This document shows, in pieces, positions 9,212-16,599 of a DNA stretch of 64,000 nucleotides. Source of the stretch: Bradyrhizobium sp. PSBB068 (GTDB lineage Bacteria; Pseudomonadota; Alphaproteobacteria; Rhizobiales; Xanthobacteraceae); contig CP069300.1 in NCBI GenBank assembly GCA_016839165.1, positions 124,001 through 188,000 on the forward strand. Direction: 5' to 3'. Position 1 is the first letter of the stretch; each line of letters opens with the position of its first letter. Position numbers and translations under genes: made by a program. A model generated the notes under the pieces. That model was not told where the DNA came from, did no database searches, and saw nothing but the letters and a program-made list of their open reading frames with translations.

Positions 9212-9239
9212 TTGAAAAGGAAAATATTTCCGTTTTCAA
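9212..9239. promoter_or_regulatory. Dyad upstream of amidase operon
   Basis: A 28-base imperfect dyad with perfect seven-base outer arms TTGAAAA (9212-9218) and TTTTCAA (9233-9239), and a near-symmetric inner GGAAAATATTTCC. It shares the TTGAA/TTCAA half-sites of the MarR-gene palindrome and sits about 95 bases before the amidase start, so it is a good candidate second operator for the same regulator. Confidence 0.55.
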
Positions 9240-9333
9240 TACAGCGACGGGGTGAGCGGTTCGCGCGGGTCAGCGCGCAGCCCAGCCCCGTGCCGAGGGA
9301 TCATCCAGGGATCAAAAGCTTCAGGAGAGCGCC

Positions 9334-10848
9334 GTGACCGTCGTCCTTCCCACGCCAACGCAACTTCGTGCCGTCGCCGAGCAGTGCGGTCTGTCACTCA
9401 CCGATGAGGACGTGGCCTCGTTCCGCGGCCTGATGCAGGGCTCGGTCGATGCCTACAATCTCGTCGCCCAGATGCCGGACGAACTGCCCGAGGTGAAGTA
9501 TCCGCGCACGCCCGGCACTCGTCCGGCGCCGGAGGAGAACAAGCACAACGCCTGGTATCGCAAGTCGACGGTGAAGGGCGCGGCCTCCGGCAAGCTCAAG
9601 GGCAAGACGGTGGCGCTGAAGGACAACATCATGCTGGCCGGCGTGCCGATGACCAACGGCTCGTCGACATTGGAAGGCTATGTGCCCGACTTCGACGCCA
9701 CCATCGTGACCCGGATGCTGGACGCCGGCGCCGAGATCAAGGGCAAGGTGCATTGCGAGCACTTCTGCCTGTCCGGCGGCAGCCACACCGGCTCCTACGG
9801 GCCGGTGCACAATCCGCACAAGATGGGCTATTCGGCCGGCGGCTCGTCGTCGGGCTCCGGCGTCGTGGTCGCGCTCGGCGAGGTCGACATGGCGATCGGC
9901 GGCGACCAGGGCGGCTCGATCCGGATGCCGTCCTCGTTCTGCGGCACCTACGGCATGAAGCCGACCTGGGGCCTCGTGCCCTACACCGGCATCATGCCGA
10001 TCGAGATCTATGTCGACCACACCGGCCCGATGACCGCGACCGTGGAAGACAATGCGCTGCTGCTCGAAGTACTCGCCGGCGACGACGGCTATGACCCGCG
10101 CATCAAGGCGCCGAAGGTCGAGGACTACACCAAGGCGCTCGGCAAGGGCGTCAAGGGCATGAAGATCGGCATCCTCAAGGAAGGCTTTGAGCAGCCGACC
10201 GCGGAAGCTGCGGTGAACGAAAGCGTGCGCGAGGCGGCCAAGCGCTTCAAGGATCTCGGCGCCTCGGTCGAGAATGTCTCGATCCCGATGCACATGGCGG
10301 GCGGCGCGATCTGGACGCCGATCGGCACCGAAGGCCTGACCCAGACCATGATGTTCGGCGACGGCTACGGCCTCAGCCGCGGCGACCTCTATTCGACCTC
10401 GCTGATGGACTTCCATCGCGGCTGGCGCCGCCAGGCGGATTCGCTGTCCGAGACCACCAAGCTGTTCATGCTGCTCGGCACCTACATCAACAACAATTTC
10501 GGTCCGCGCTTCTACGGCAAGGCGCTCAACATCTCGCGAAGGCTCACCGCGGCCTACGACAAGGCGTTCAAGGACTACGACCTGCTGCTGATGCCGACCA
10601 CGCCGATGAAGGCGACGAAACTGCCCGAGGCCAATGCCAGCCGCGAGGAATACGTCGCGCGCGCGCTCGAGATGATCTCCAACACCGCGCCGTTCGACAT
10701 CACCCATCACCCGGCGATGTCGCTGCCGTGCGGCATGGTCGACGGGCTGCCGGTCGGGCTGATGCTGGTCGGCCGGATGTTCGAGGAGAGCACCATCTAC
10801 CGCGCCGCGCACGCCTTCGAGCAGGCCGGCGACTGGAAGAAGATGTGA
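9334..10848 (+). CDS. Amidase signature family hydrolase
   Basis: A 504-residue amidase that hydrolyses carboxamides to acid and ammonia in the cytoplasm. The Ser-cisSer-Lys triad is visible: Lys in GKTVALKDN (near residue 95), the Gly/Ser-rich GGSSSGSG (near 170) and the nucleophile in GGDQGGSIRMP (near 193). Overall it resembles, from memory of the family, the enantioselective amidases found in Rhodococcus nitrile-degradation clusters, including the TNGSSTLEG and FDITHHPAMSLPCG segments. No nitrile hydratase lies in the window. The start is GTG 9334, preceded by CAGGAG. It is the first gene of a tight operon with a complete ABC importer, so imported amides are probably its substrates. Confidence 0.9.
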   Translation: MTVVLPTPTQLRAVAEQCGLSLTDEDVASFRGLMQGSVDAYNLVAQMPDELPEVKYPRTPGTRPAPEENKHNAWYRKSTVKGAASGKLKGKTVALKDNIMLAGVPMTNGSSTLEGYVPDFDATIVTRMLDAGAEIKGKVHCEHFCLSGGSHTGSYGPVHNPHKMGYSAGGSSSGSGVVVALGEVDMAIGGDQGGSIRMPSSFCGTYGMKPTWGLVPYTGIMPIEIYVDHTGPMTATVEDNALLLEVLAGDDGYDPRIKAPKVEDYTKALGKGVKGMKIGILKEGFEQPTAEAAVNESVREAAKRFKDLGASVENVSIPMHMAGGAIWTPIGTEGLTQTMMFGDGYGLSRGDLYSTSLMDFHRGWRRQADSLSETTKLFMLLGTYINNNFGPRFYGKALNISRRLTAAYDKAFKDYDLLLMPTTPMKATKLPEANASREEYVARALEMISNTAPFDITHHPAMSLPCGMVDGLPVGLMLVGRMFEESTIYRAAHAFEQAGDWKKM

Positions 10849-10884
10849 GGCGCCGCTTGTCGCAGGCCGGAGGGATCGAACACC

Positions 10885-11742
10885 ATGGCTAGCACCTTCG
10901 CCGCGGTGTTCGAGATCGTGAGCTTCGGCGCGATCATCGTGCTGGTCGTGCTCGGGCTCGGCATCATCGCCAGCATGATGGGCATCTTCAACTTTGCGCA
11001 GGGCGAGTTCGTCCTGCTCGGGGCCTATGTGACCTACCTGGCCTATGCCCATGGCGCCCCGGTCTGGGTCGGCATGATCGCGGCGCCCTTCGTGGTCGGC
11101 GCGCTCGGCTTCGTGCTGGAGGCGCTGATCATCCGGCGCTTCTACGCCGCGCCGATCGTGGCGATGCTCGGCACCTACGCGCTTGGGCTCATCATCCGCG
11201 AAAGCGTACGCGGCTTGATCGGCGGCTTCTATCTCACCGTGCCGGAGCCGATCGGCGGGTCGATCGACCTTGGCTCGGTGCACATCTCGGCCTGGCGCTT
11301 CACCATCATCGTGATCACGCTGCTGGTGATGGGGGCCTGCTACCTGCTGCTGGCGCGCACCTCGTTCGGGCTGCGGGTCCGCGCCACGCTGGAGAACCCG
11401 GCGCTGGCGCGCGCCTCGGGCATCTCGACACCATTGATCTACGGCGCAACCTTTGCGTTCGGCGCGGCGCTGGCCGGGCTTGCCGGCGCGTTGATCGTGC
11501 CGGTGTTCAGCCTGTTCGCCGATCTCGGCATCCGTTTCCTGATCCAGGGCTTCGTCGCCGTGATGGTCGGCGGGGTCGGCTCCTTCATCGGTCCGGTCGC
11601 CGGCGCCGGCCTGATCGGCACGCTCAGCGCGGCGCTGCCATGGGTGATGTCGCCTGTCGTCGCCGACGTGCTCGTCTTCGTGCTCGCCATCGCCTTCATC
11701 AAATTCCGGCCGCAAGGCCTCATTGCTGGGAAAGGGGTCTAA
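10885..11742 (+). CDS. Branched-chain/urea-type ABC permease (LivH/UrtB-like)
   Basis: A 285-residue inner-membrane permease with about eight helices. The conserved MGIFNFAQGEFVLLGAY near residues 33-50 and the ATLENPALARASGIST cytoplasmic coupling loop identify the LivH/UrtB family. It starts at ATG 10885, 36 bases after the amidase stop, and is followed five bases later by the periplasmic binding protein gene. It forms a heterodimer with the second permease at 12976. Substrate specificity comes from the binding protein; given the amidase and the UrtA-like receptors, an amide or urea-like solute is more likely than leucine (inference). Confidence 0.9.
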   Translation: MASTFAAVFEIVSFGAIIVLVVLGLGIIASMMGIFNFAQGEFVLLGAYVTYLAYAHGAPVWVGMIAAPFVVGALGFVLEALIIRRFYAAPIVAMLGTYALGLIIRESVRGLIGGFYLTVPEPIGGSIDLGSVHISAWRFTIIVITLLVMGACYLLLARTSFGLRVRATLENPALARASGISTPLIYGATFAFGAALAGLAGALIVPVFSLFADLGIRFLIQGFVAVMVGGVGSFIGPVAGAGLIGTLSAALPWVMSPVVADVLVFVLAIAFIKFRPQGLIAGKGV

Positions 11743-11747
11743 TCACC

Positions 11748-12968
11748 ATGTCGATTGAACGCATGAACCTGACGCGCCGCCGCTTCATGGGCAATTTCGC
11801 CTTCGCGACCGGCGCACTCGCGACCGGAGTCGGTAGCTGGGTGATCAGGCCGGATTGGGCCAACGCCGCCGAGGGCCCGATCAAGGTCGGCATCGCGACC
11901 GACCTGACCGGCCCGATCGCCTATGCCGGCAACGCCGACGCCAACGTCGCCAAGATGGTGATCAAGGAGATCAATGCCGGTGGCGGGCTGCTCGGCCGGC
12001 CGCTCGAGCTCTACATCGAGGACACCGCCTCGAACGAATCGGTCGCGGTCGGCAATGTCCGCAAGCTGATCCAGCGCGACAAGGTCGACATGGTGCTGGG
12101 CGGCATCACGTCGTCGATGCGCAACGCGATCAAGGATCCGATTGTGGCGCGCGGCAAGACGCTCTACATCTATCCGCAGCTCTACGAGGGCAAGGAGTGC
12201 ACGCCCTATCTGTTCTGCACCGGGCCGACGCCGGCGCAGCAATGCGACACCTTCATTCCCTGGCTGATCAAGAACGGCGGCAAGAAGTTCGCGCTGCCCA
12301 GCGCCAACTATGTCTGGCCGCACACGCTCAACGTCTACGCCCGCAAGGTGATCGAGGACAATGGCGGCGAGGTGGTGTTCGAGGAGTATTACCCGCTCGA
12401 CCAGGTCGACTTCTCGGCCACGGTGAACCGCGTCATCTCCAACAAGGTCGACGTGGTGTTCAACACCGTGATTCCGCCCGGCGTCGGTCCGTTCTTCAAG
12501 CAGCTCTATGAAGCGGGCTTCCTCAAGAACGGCGGTCGGCTCGCCTGCGTCTACTATGACGAGAACACGCTCAACATCAATCAGGCCAACGAGATCGAGG
12601 GGCTGGCCAGCTGCCTCGACTACTTCAAGGTGCTGACCAAGGAAGATCCGTTCGACGCCAAGCTGCAAGCGGCTTACGAGAAGGATTTCCCCGGCAACTT
12701 CCTGTTCGCGGCCGGCAGCGCCGCCACCGGAACCTATCGCGGCCTCAAGCTGTGGGAAGCGGCGGTCAAGAAGGCCGGCAAGATCGACCGCGAGTCGGTT
12801 GCGGCCGCGCTCGACCACGCCAAGATCGCCGAAGGGCCGGGCGGGCCGGCCGAAATGGTGCCGGGCAAGCGTCACTGCAAGATGAAGATGTACACCGCTG
12901 TTGCCAAAGGCGGGAACTATGAGATCGTGGCGCGCAGCGACGGTCTCGTTGATCCCAAGGAGTGCTGA
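11748..12968 (+). CDS. Tat-exported ABC substrate-binding protein (UrtA/AmiC-like)
   Basis: A 406-residue receptor. The N-terminus carries a twin-arginine motif (LTRRRFMGNF, residues 7-16), a hydrophobic stretch and a cleavage region near ANAAEG. This marks it as the secreted receptor of the operon, unlike the two signal-less paralogues upstream. The mature part shows VGIATDLTGPIAYAG, the TLYIYPQLYEGKECTPYLF ligand-pocket region and ALPSANYVWPHTLN, typical of the urea/amide branch of Peripla_BP_5. ATG 11748 was chosen because it follows the permease stop by five bases and gives the Tat signal at the very N-terminus. It probably captures the amide substrate in the periplasm. Confidence 0.9.
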   Translation: MSIERMNLTRRRFMGNFAFATGALATGVGSWVIRPDWANAAEGPIKVGIATDLTGPIAYAGNADANVAKMVIKEINAGGGLLGRPLELYIEDTASNESVAVGNVRKLIQRDKVDMVLGGITSSMRNAIKDPIVARGKTLYIYPQLYEGKECTPYLFCTGPTPAQQCDTFIPWLIKNGGKKFALPSANYVWPHTLNVYARKVIEDNGGEVVFEEYYPLDQVDFSATVNRVISNKVDVVFNTVIPPGVGPFFKQLYEAGFLKNGGRLACVYYDENTLNINQANEIEGLASCLDYFKVLTKEDPFDAKLQAAYEKDFPGNFLFAAGSAATGTYRGLKLWEAAVKKAGKIDRESVAAALDHAKIAEGPGGPAEMVPGKRHCKMKMYTAVAKGGNYEIVARSDGLVDPKEC

Positions 12969-12975
12969 GCGATCA

Positions 12976-14070
12976 ATGGGTAGAGCAAGCGAGGCCGTCG
13001 CACGCGTCGGTGAGGAACCAGATGTCGTGACGGGTGAAAGTGCACCGGCCGCACGCGCGCCGGCGGGACAGGCATCGGCAGGATGGAAGGTCCTGCCGAT
13101 CGTGGAAGGGCTGGTGCTGCTGATCGCACTGGTCCTGCCATGGGTGCTGCAGGATTATCTCACGGTGTTCGCCACCCGCGTGGTGATCCTCGCGCTGTTC
13201 GCGTTGTCGTTCGACCTGGTGTGGGGCTATGCCGGCATCATGAGCTTCGGCCAAGCGCTGTTCTTCGGCGCCGCCGGCTACGGTGTGGCATTGATGGCGC
13301 GCGACCTCAACGTCACCTCGATCCTCTTGATCCTGCCGGCCGGCGCCTTGATTGGCCTCACCGCATCGCTGTTGCTCGGCGGCTTCCTGCTGCTCGGGCG
13401 CTATCCTTCGAGCGTGATCTTCGTCTCGCTCGGCACGCTCACCGGCTCCTATGCCGCCGATCGGCTGGCGCGCGGCTGGTACTATCTCGGCGGCCAGAAC
13501 GGCATCCCCTCGATCCCGCCGCTGACCCTCGGCAGCTACGAGTTCGAAGAGGGGCCGGTCTACTACTATATGGTGCTCGGCATCCTCGTCGTGGTCTATC
13601 TGCTGTGCCGCTTTTTGGTGCGTTCGCAGTTCGGCCTCGCGCTCGCCGGCCTGCGCGAGAACGAGCAGCGCATCGCCTTCTTCGGCTACAAGGCGCAGCA
13701 CCTGAAGGCGATCATCTTCGCGGTCGGCGGCACCATCGCCGGCCTCGCCGGCAGCCTCTATGCTTTCCACGAAGGCTTCGTCTGGCCCAACATGCTGGGC
13801 GTCGTGTTCTCGACCCAGGTCGTGCTCTACGTGTTGTTCGGCGGCTCCGGCACCTTGATCGGCGCCGTGATCGGCACCGTGATCATCGAGGGCGTCAGCT
13901 TCTGGCTGTCGGACAATTACCGCGACATCTGGCCGATCATCCTCGGCGTGCTGCTGCTGCTCGTCATCATGTTCCGCCCGCTCGGGCTGATCTCGTTCGT
14001 GCTTGGCGAGCGCGAGCGGGTGGGCAGTTTCGGCAAGGCGCCAAAGGAGACCGGCAATGCCGCTCCTTGA
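12976..14070 (+). CDS. Branched-chain/urea-type ABC permease (LivM/UrtC-like)
   Basis: A 364-residue second permease. After an unusual polar N-terminal extension of about 40 residues, ten or so membrane helices follow. The family mark is ALSFDLVWGYAGIMSFGQAL near residue 75 and the AGLRENEQRIAFFGY loop near 220. Its start at ATG 12976 lies seven bases after the binding-protein stop, and its end overlaps the first ATPase gene by 14 bases, so the genes are translationally coupled. The extension (Ala/Pro/Glu rich) is not needed for transport in relatives and has no visible motif. Confidence 0.9.
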   Translation: MGRASEAVARVGEEPDVVTGESAPAARAPAGQASAGWKVLPIVEGLVLLIALVLPWVLQDYLTVFATRVVILALFALSFDLVWGYAGIMSFGQALFFGAAGYGVALMARDLNVTSILLILPAGALIGLTASLLLGGFLLLGRYPSSVIFVSLGTLTGSYAADRLARGWYYLGGQNGIPSIPPLTLGSYEFEEGPVYYYMVLGILVVVYLLCRFLVRSQFGLALAGLRENEQRIAFFGYKAQHLKAIIFAVGGTIAGLAGSLYAFHEGFVWPNMLGVVFSTQVVLYVLFGGSGTLIGAVIGTVIIEGVSFWLSDNYRDIWPIILGVLLLLVIMFRPLGLISFVLGERERVGSFGKAPKETGNAAP

Positions 14071-14791
14071 GGCGCAAGGGATCAGCAAGGTGTTCGGCAA
14101 GCTCACTGCGCTTGACGGCGCGGCGTTGACCGTCGGCGAGAACGAGTTTCACGGCCTGATCGGCCCGAACGGCTCGGGCAAGAGCACGCTGATGAAATGC
14201 GTCGCCGGCGCCGAGGTGCCGACCACGGGCAAGGTCTCCTTCGTCAACACCGACATCACGGCATTCACGCCGACCGAGCGCGCTCGCGCCGGCATGAGCC
14301 TGAAATTCCAGATCACCTCGGTACTCCCCACGCTGACGCTGTATGACAACATCCTGCTGGCGTTGCAGGCGCATTGCTCGCTGTTCGATCTGGTGCTGTC
14401 GCGCACCCGCAAGAAGCTCCACGATCAGGTCATGACGATGCTGACCCAGTTCCGGCTCGCCGATCGCGCGCATGATGCGGCGGCGGCGCTGTCGCACGGT
14501 CAGCAGCAATGGCTCGAGATCGCGATGGCGCTCGCAGGCAAGCCGCGGCTGTTGCTGCTGGACGAGCCGACCGGCGGCATGAGCCTCGAGGAGCGCCGCG
14601 TCACCGGCGAGCTGCTGCAACCGATCAAGCAGCATTGCTCGCTTGTCATCGTCGAACACGACCTCGATTTCATCCGCGACATCTGCGATCGCCTCACCGT
14701 GCTCGACCAGGGCAAGGTGCTGGCGTCGGGGACGGTCGCGGAAATCCAGGCCAACAAGAGCGTCCAGGAGATTTATCTTCGCCGTGCCTGA
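14057..14791 (+). CDS. ABC transporter ATP-binding protein (LivG/UrtD-like)
   Basis: A 244-residue ATPase energising the importer. Walker A is GPNGSGKST (about residues 34-42), the signature region is LSHGQQQWLEIAMAL with the C-loop glycine as SHGQ, and Walker B is LLLLDEPTGGM. LSHGQQQWLEIA is characteristic of the urea-type LivG branch (UrtD). ATG 14057 lies inside the end of the permease gene, and the gene's own end overlaps the next ATPase start by eight bases. The two ATPases form the nucleotide-binding heterodimer. Confidence 0.92.
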   Translation: MPLLEAQGISKVFGKLTALDGAALTVGENEFHGLIGPNGSGKSTLMKCVAGAEVPTTGKVSFVNTDITAFTPTERARAGMSLKFQITSVLPTLTLYDNILLALQAHCSLFDLVLSRTRKKLHDQVMTMLTQFRLADRAHDAAAALSHGQQQWLEIAMALAGKPRLLLLDEPTGGMSLEERRVTGELLQPIKQHCSLVIVEHDLDFIRDICDRLTVLDQGKVLASGTVAEIQANKSVQEIYLRRA

Positions 14792-15485
14792 GCAAACCTT
14801 CCTCGATATAAGGCATCTCGATGCCGGCTATGGCCGCAGCCAGGTCCTGTTCGATGTCAACATCGGCATTCCCTGGCGTGGCGGCGTCGCCGTGCTCGGC
14901 CGCAACGGCGCCGGCAAGACCACGCTGATGAAGACCATCGTCGGCGAGCTCGCGAGCTCGCAGGGTGAGTTGTCCTTCGATGGCCGCGACATCACCCGCC
15001 GCCGTACCGAGGAGCGGGTGCGCTCCGGTATCGGCTATGTACCGCAGGAGCATTCGGTGTTCGCGCGCCTTTCGGTGCGTGACAACCTCGCGGTCGGCTC
15101 GCTGTCCAATTCGGACGCCAGTGCGGTCGATCGGGTGCTGGCGATCTTCCCGAAGCTCGGCCAGCGGCTCGACCAGCCGGCCGGTACGCTGTCCGGCGGG
15201 GAGCGCAAGATGCTGGCGATCGGCCGCGCCATGCTCGGCAACCCGAAGCTGCTGCTGCTGGACGAGCCGACCGAAGGCGTCTGGATCGGCGTGATCGAGG
15301 AGATCACCGAGCGGCTGATCGAGCTCGCCAAGAACATCTCGGTCGTGATCGTCGAGCAGCATCTCGACCTTGCGCTGCGCGTCGCCGACTACGCCTATGT
15401 GCTGGACCGCGGCCGCGTCGCGCTGCAGGGCGAGGCAGGTAAGGTGCGGAGCGATCCGGAACTGCTGCGGTATCTCGCGCCATAG
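14784..15485 (+). CDS. ABC transporter ATP-binding protein (LivF/UrtE-like)
   Basis: A 233-residue second ATPase of the importer. Walker A is GRNGAGKTT, the Q-loop region is GIGYVPQEHSVFARLSV, the signature is LSGGERKMLAIGRAM and Walker B is LLLLDEPTEGV, followed by the switch histidine in VIVEQHLDLAL. Family members usually continue DEPTEGLAP; here the sequence is DEPTEGVWIG, a mild change in the D-loop neighbourhood. The start is GTG 14784, overlapping the previous gene, with CAGGAG at 14765-14770. It is the last gene of the amidase-transporter operon. Confidence 0.92.
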   Translation: MPEQTFLDIRHLDAGYGRSQVLFDVNIGIPWRGGVAVLGRNGAGKTTLMKTIVGELASSQGELSFDGRDITRRRTEERVRSGIGYVPQEHSVFARLSVRDNLAVGSLSNSDASAVDRVLAIFPKLGQRLDQPAGTLSGGERKMLAIGRAMLGNPKLLLLDEPTEGVWIGVIEEITERLIELAKNISVVIVEQHLDLALRVADYAYVLDRGRVALQGEAGKVRSDPELLRYLAP

Positions 15486-15548
15486 ATTTCCGGTTCCACA
15501 GGAACGAAGCGTCCCCGGTTGCCGTTGGCCCGCGGGAGGACTTCACCG

Positions 15549-15779
15549 ATGCGTTATTTTTCGATTGCAGCCCTTTTTGCCGTTGTCGCGATGAGCAGCG
15601 GTGCAGCGCTGGCGCAGCATGCAGGCACCTCGGCGGAACAGAAGGCGTGCTCGCGCGATGCACAGCGCTTTTGCCGCAAGGACCTCGGCAATGACGGCGC
15701 CGTGCAGAACTGTCTTCAGACCAATCGCGACAGTTTGAGCCGAAGCTGCAAGAAGGTGTTCAAGAGCCACGGCATGTAG
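15549..15779 (+). CDS. Small secreted cysteine-rich-repeat protein
   Basis: A 76-residue exported protein. A signal peptide spans residues 1-22 (hydrophobic core, ALA cleavage site before QHAGT). The mature part is about 54 residues with four cysteines (KACSRDAQRFC, NCLQ, SCKK), matching the short cysteine-rich repeat seen in many Bradyrhizobium periplasmic proteins and, in repeats, in Golgi apparatus protein 1. Two disulfides are expected. Function unknown. The start is ATG 15549 with GGGAGGA eight bases upstream. It lies 63 bases after the transporter operon, on the same strand, but is probably independent. Confidence 0.75.
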   Translation: MRYFSIAALFAVVAMSSGAALAQHAGTSAEQKACSRDAQRFCRKDLGNDGAVQNCLQTNRDSLSRSCKKVFKSHGM

Positions 15780-15807
15780 CCGTCGCTTGCTGCGGCAATG
15801 CGTCGGC

Positions 15808-16203
15808 TCAGTGCGATGACGTCCCGTCGACGTGCTTGACGAGATGTGCCCGCGACGGCGAAGGGTCAAACCGGTCCGCGAAATACTGCGTTTCGTGGAC
15901 GACCAGCCCGTCGCGGAATTCCATGATGCTCACCACGTAGGATGGCCTGTCGTCATAGGTCAGGATGTACTCGGTGATCCACAGCTCGCCACCGCCGAGG
16001 ATACGCCGGATCGCGAACCGCTTCTTGTTCGGCTGCACCGTGCGGCTTTGCTGGATGTGATGCCGGCCGCGGATCCGCTCGCCCGATTGCGGATAGTCGA
16101 GCACGGCATCCTCGGCGTAGATGTCATGCTCGCGCTCGAAGTCGCTGGCATCGGACGCTTCCCAATGGCGCTGCAGCGCCGCCCGCACGGCTTGATCGTT
16201 CAT
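15808..16203 (-). CDS. SnoaL/NTF2-like polyketide-cyclase-fold protein
   Basis: A 131-residue soluble protein with the SnoaL-like alpha+beta barrel pattern: helix (ALQRHWEASDASDFER), YAEDAVLDYPQSGERIRG loop, and strands ending in MEFRDGLVVHETQYFAD. Such proteins are often small enzymes or binding domains; no substrate can be named. ATG 16203 is supported by GGGAG eight bases upstream. The open frame continues upstream through palindromic repeat DNA (16291-16413), which is not likely to be coding. It is convergent with the cysteine-rich gene. Confidence 0.8.
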   Translation of the reverse strand: MNDQAVRAALQRHWEASDASDFEREHDIYAEDAVLDYPQSGERIRGRHHIQQSRTVQPNKKRFAIRRILGGGELWITEYILTYDDRPSYVVSIMEFRDGLVVHETQYFADRFDPSPSRAHLVKHVDGTSSH

Positions 16204-16290
16204 CGTAATCTCCCGGCTGTGCCCCGCGTGTGATTCCGCGAAGGTCTGAGCGTGGATGGCAAGAGCAATGTGATCAAGAGGGCGTGGCCG

Positions 16291-16413
16291 GTCTCTCCCG
16301 TCATTCCGGGGCGTGCGCAGCGCGAGCCCGGAATCCATTCCACCACTTGTGTTGCGGGTCAATGGATTCCGGGCTCGCGCCAAGAGGCGCGCCCCGGAAT
16401 GACGGGCAGAGAC
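16291..16413. repeat. Nested palindromic repeat
   Basis: A 123-base near-perfect inverted repeat. The outer arms 16291-16313 and 16390-16413 match except for a one-base gap (core CCCGTCATTCCGGGGCG). The inner arms 16320-16339 and 16361-16380 are a perfect 20-base pair. It would fold into a long cruciform or RNA hairpin and belongs to a dispersed family common in Bradyrhizobium intergenic DNA. Confidence 0.85.
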
Positions 16414-16423
16414 GCTCGGTGTT

Positions 16424-16549
16424 CGTCCCGGCCCTGAGCGACGACCCATAACCATGAATGCAAATTGCCTTGCCAAGCTGTGGCCACAGCGCGCTCCAAC
16501 GACGCAGCCCTGTGGTTATGGTTCCCTGCTTTCGCAGGGACGACATCGT
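16424..16549. repeat. Degenerate GACCCATAACCA-type palindromic repeat
   Basis: The left arm (cgtcccgg..gacccataacca) and right arm (tggttatggttccctgc..cagggacgac) are an eroded copy of the repeat family also found at 27283-27411, 46256-46379 and 47741-47884. The right arm contains its own small hairpin (CCCTGC..GCAGGG). Confidence 0.65.
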
Positions 16550-16599
16550 GTGTTGTTTGGGATGCTTATCGCCAACGTCGCGGCGCAGTCGCGCCGCGC

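Noticed and set aside
9394..11715. Minus-strand open frame of over 770 codons across amidase and permease
   Set aside because: Opposite two clear genes, composition typical of a GC-rich antisense frame, no recognisable motif.
16291..16413. Nested inverted repeats considered as a CRISPR or MITE
   Set aside because: There is one unit only, without spaced direct repeats, and it has relatives elsewhere in the window; a palindromic intergenic repeat explains it better.
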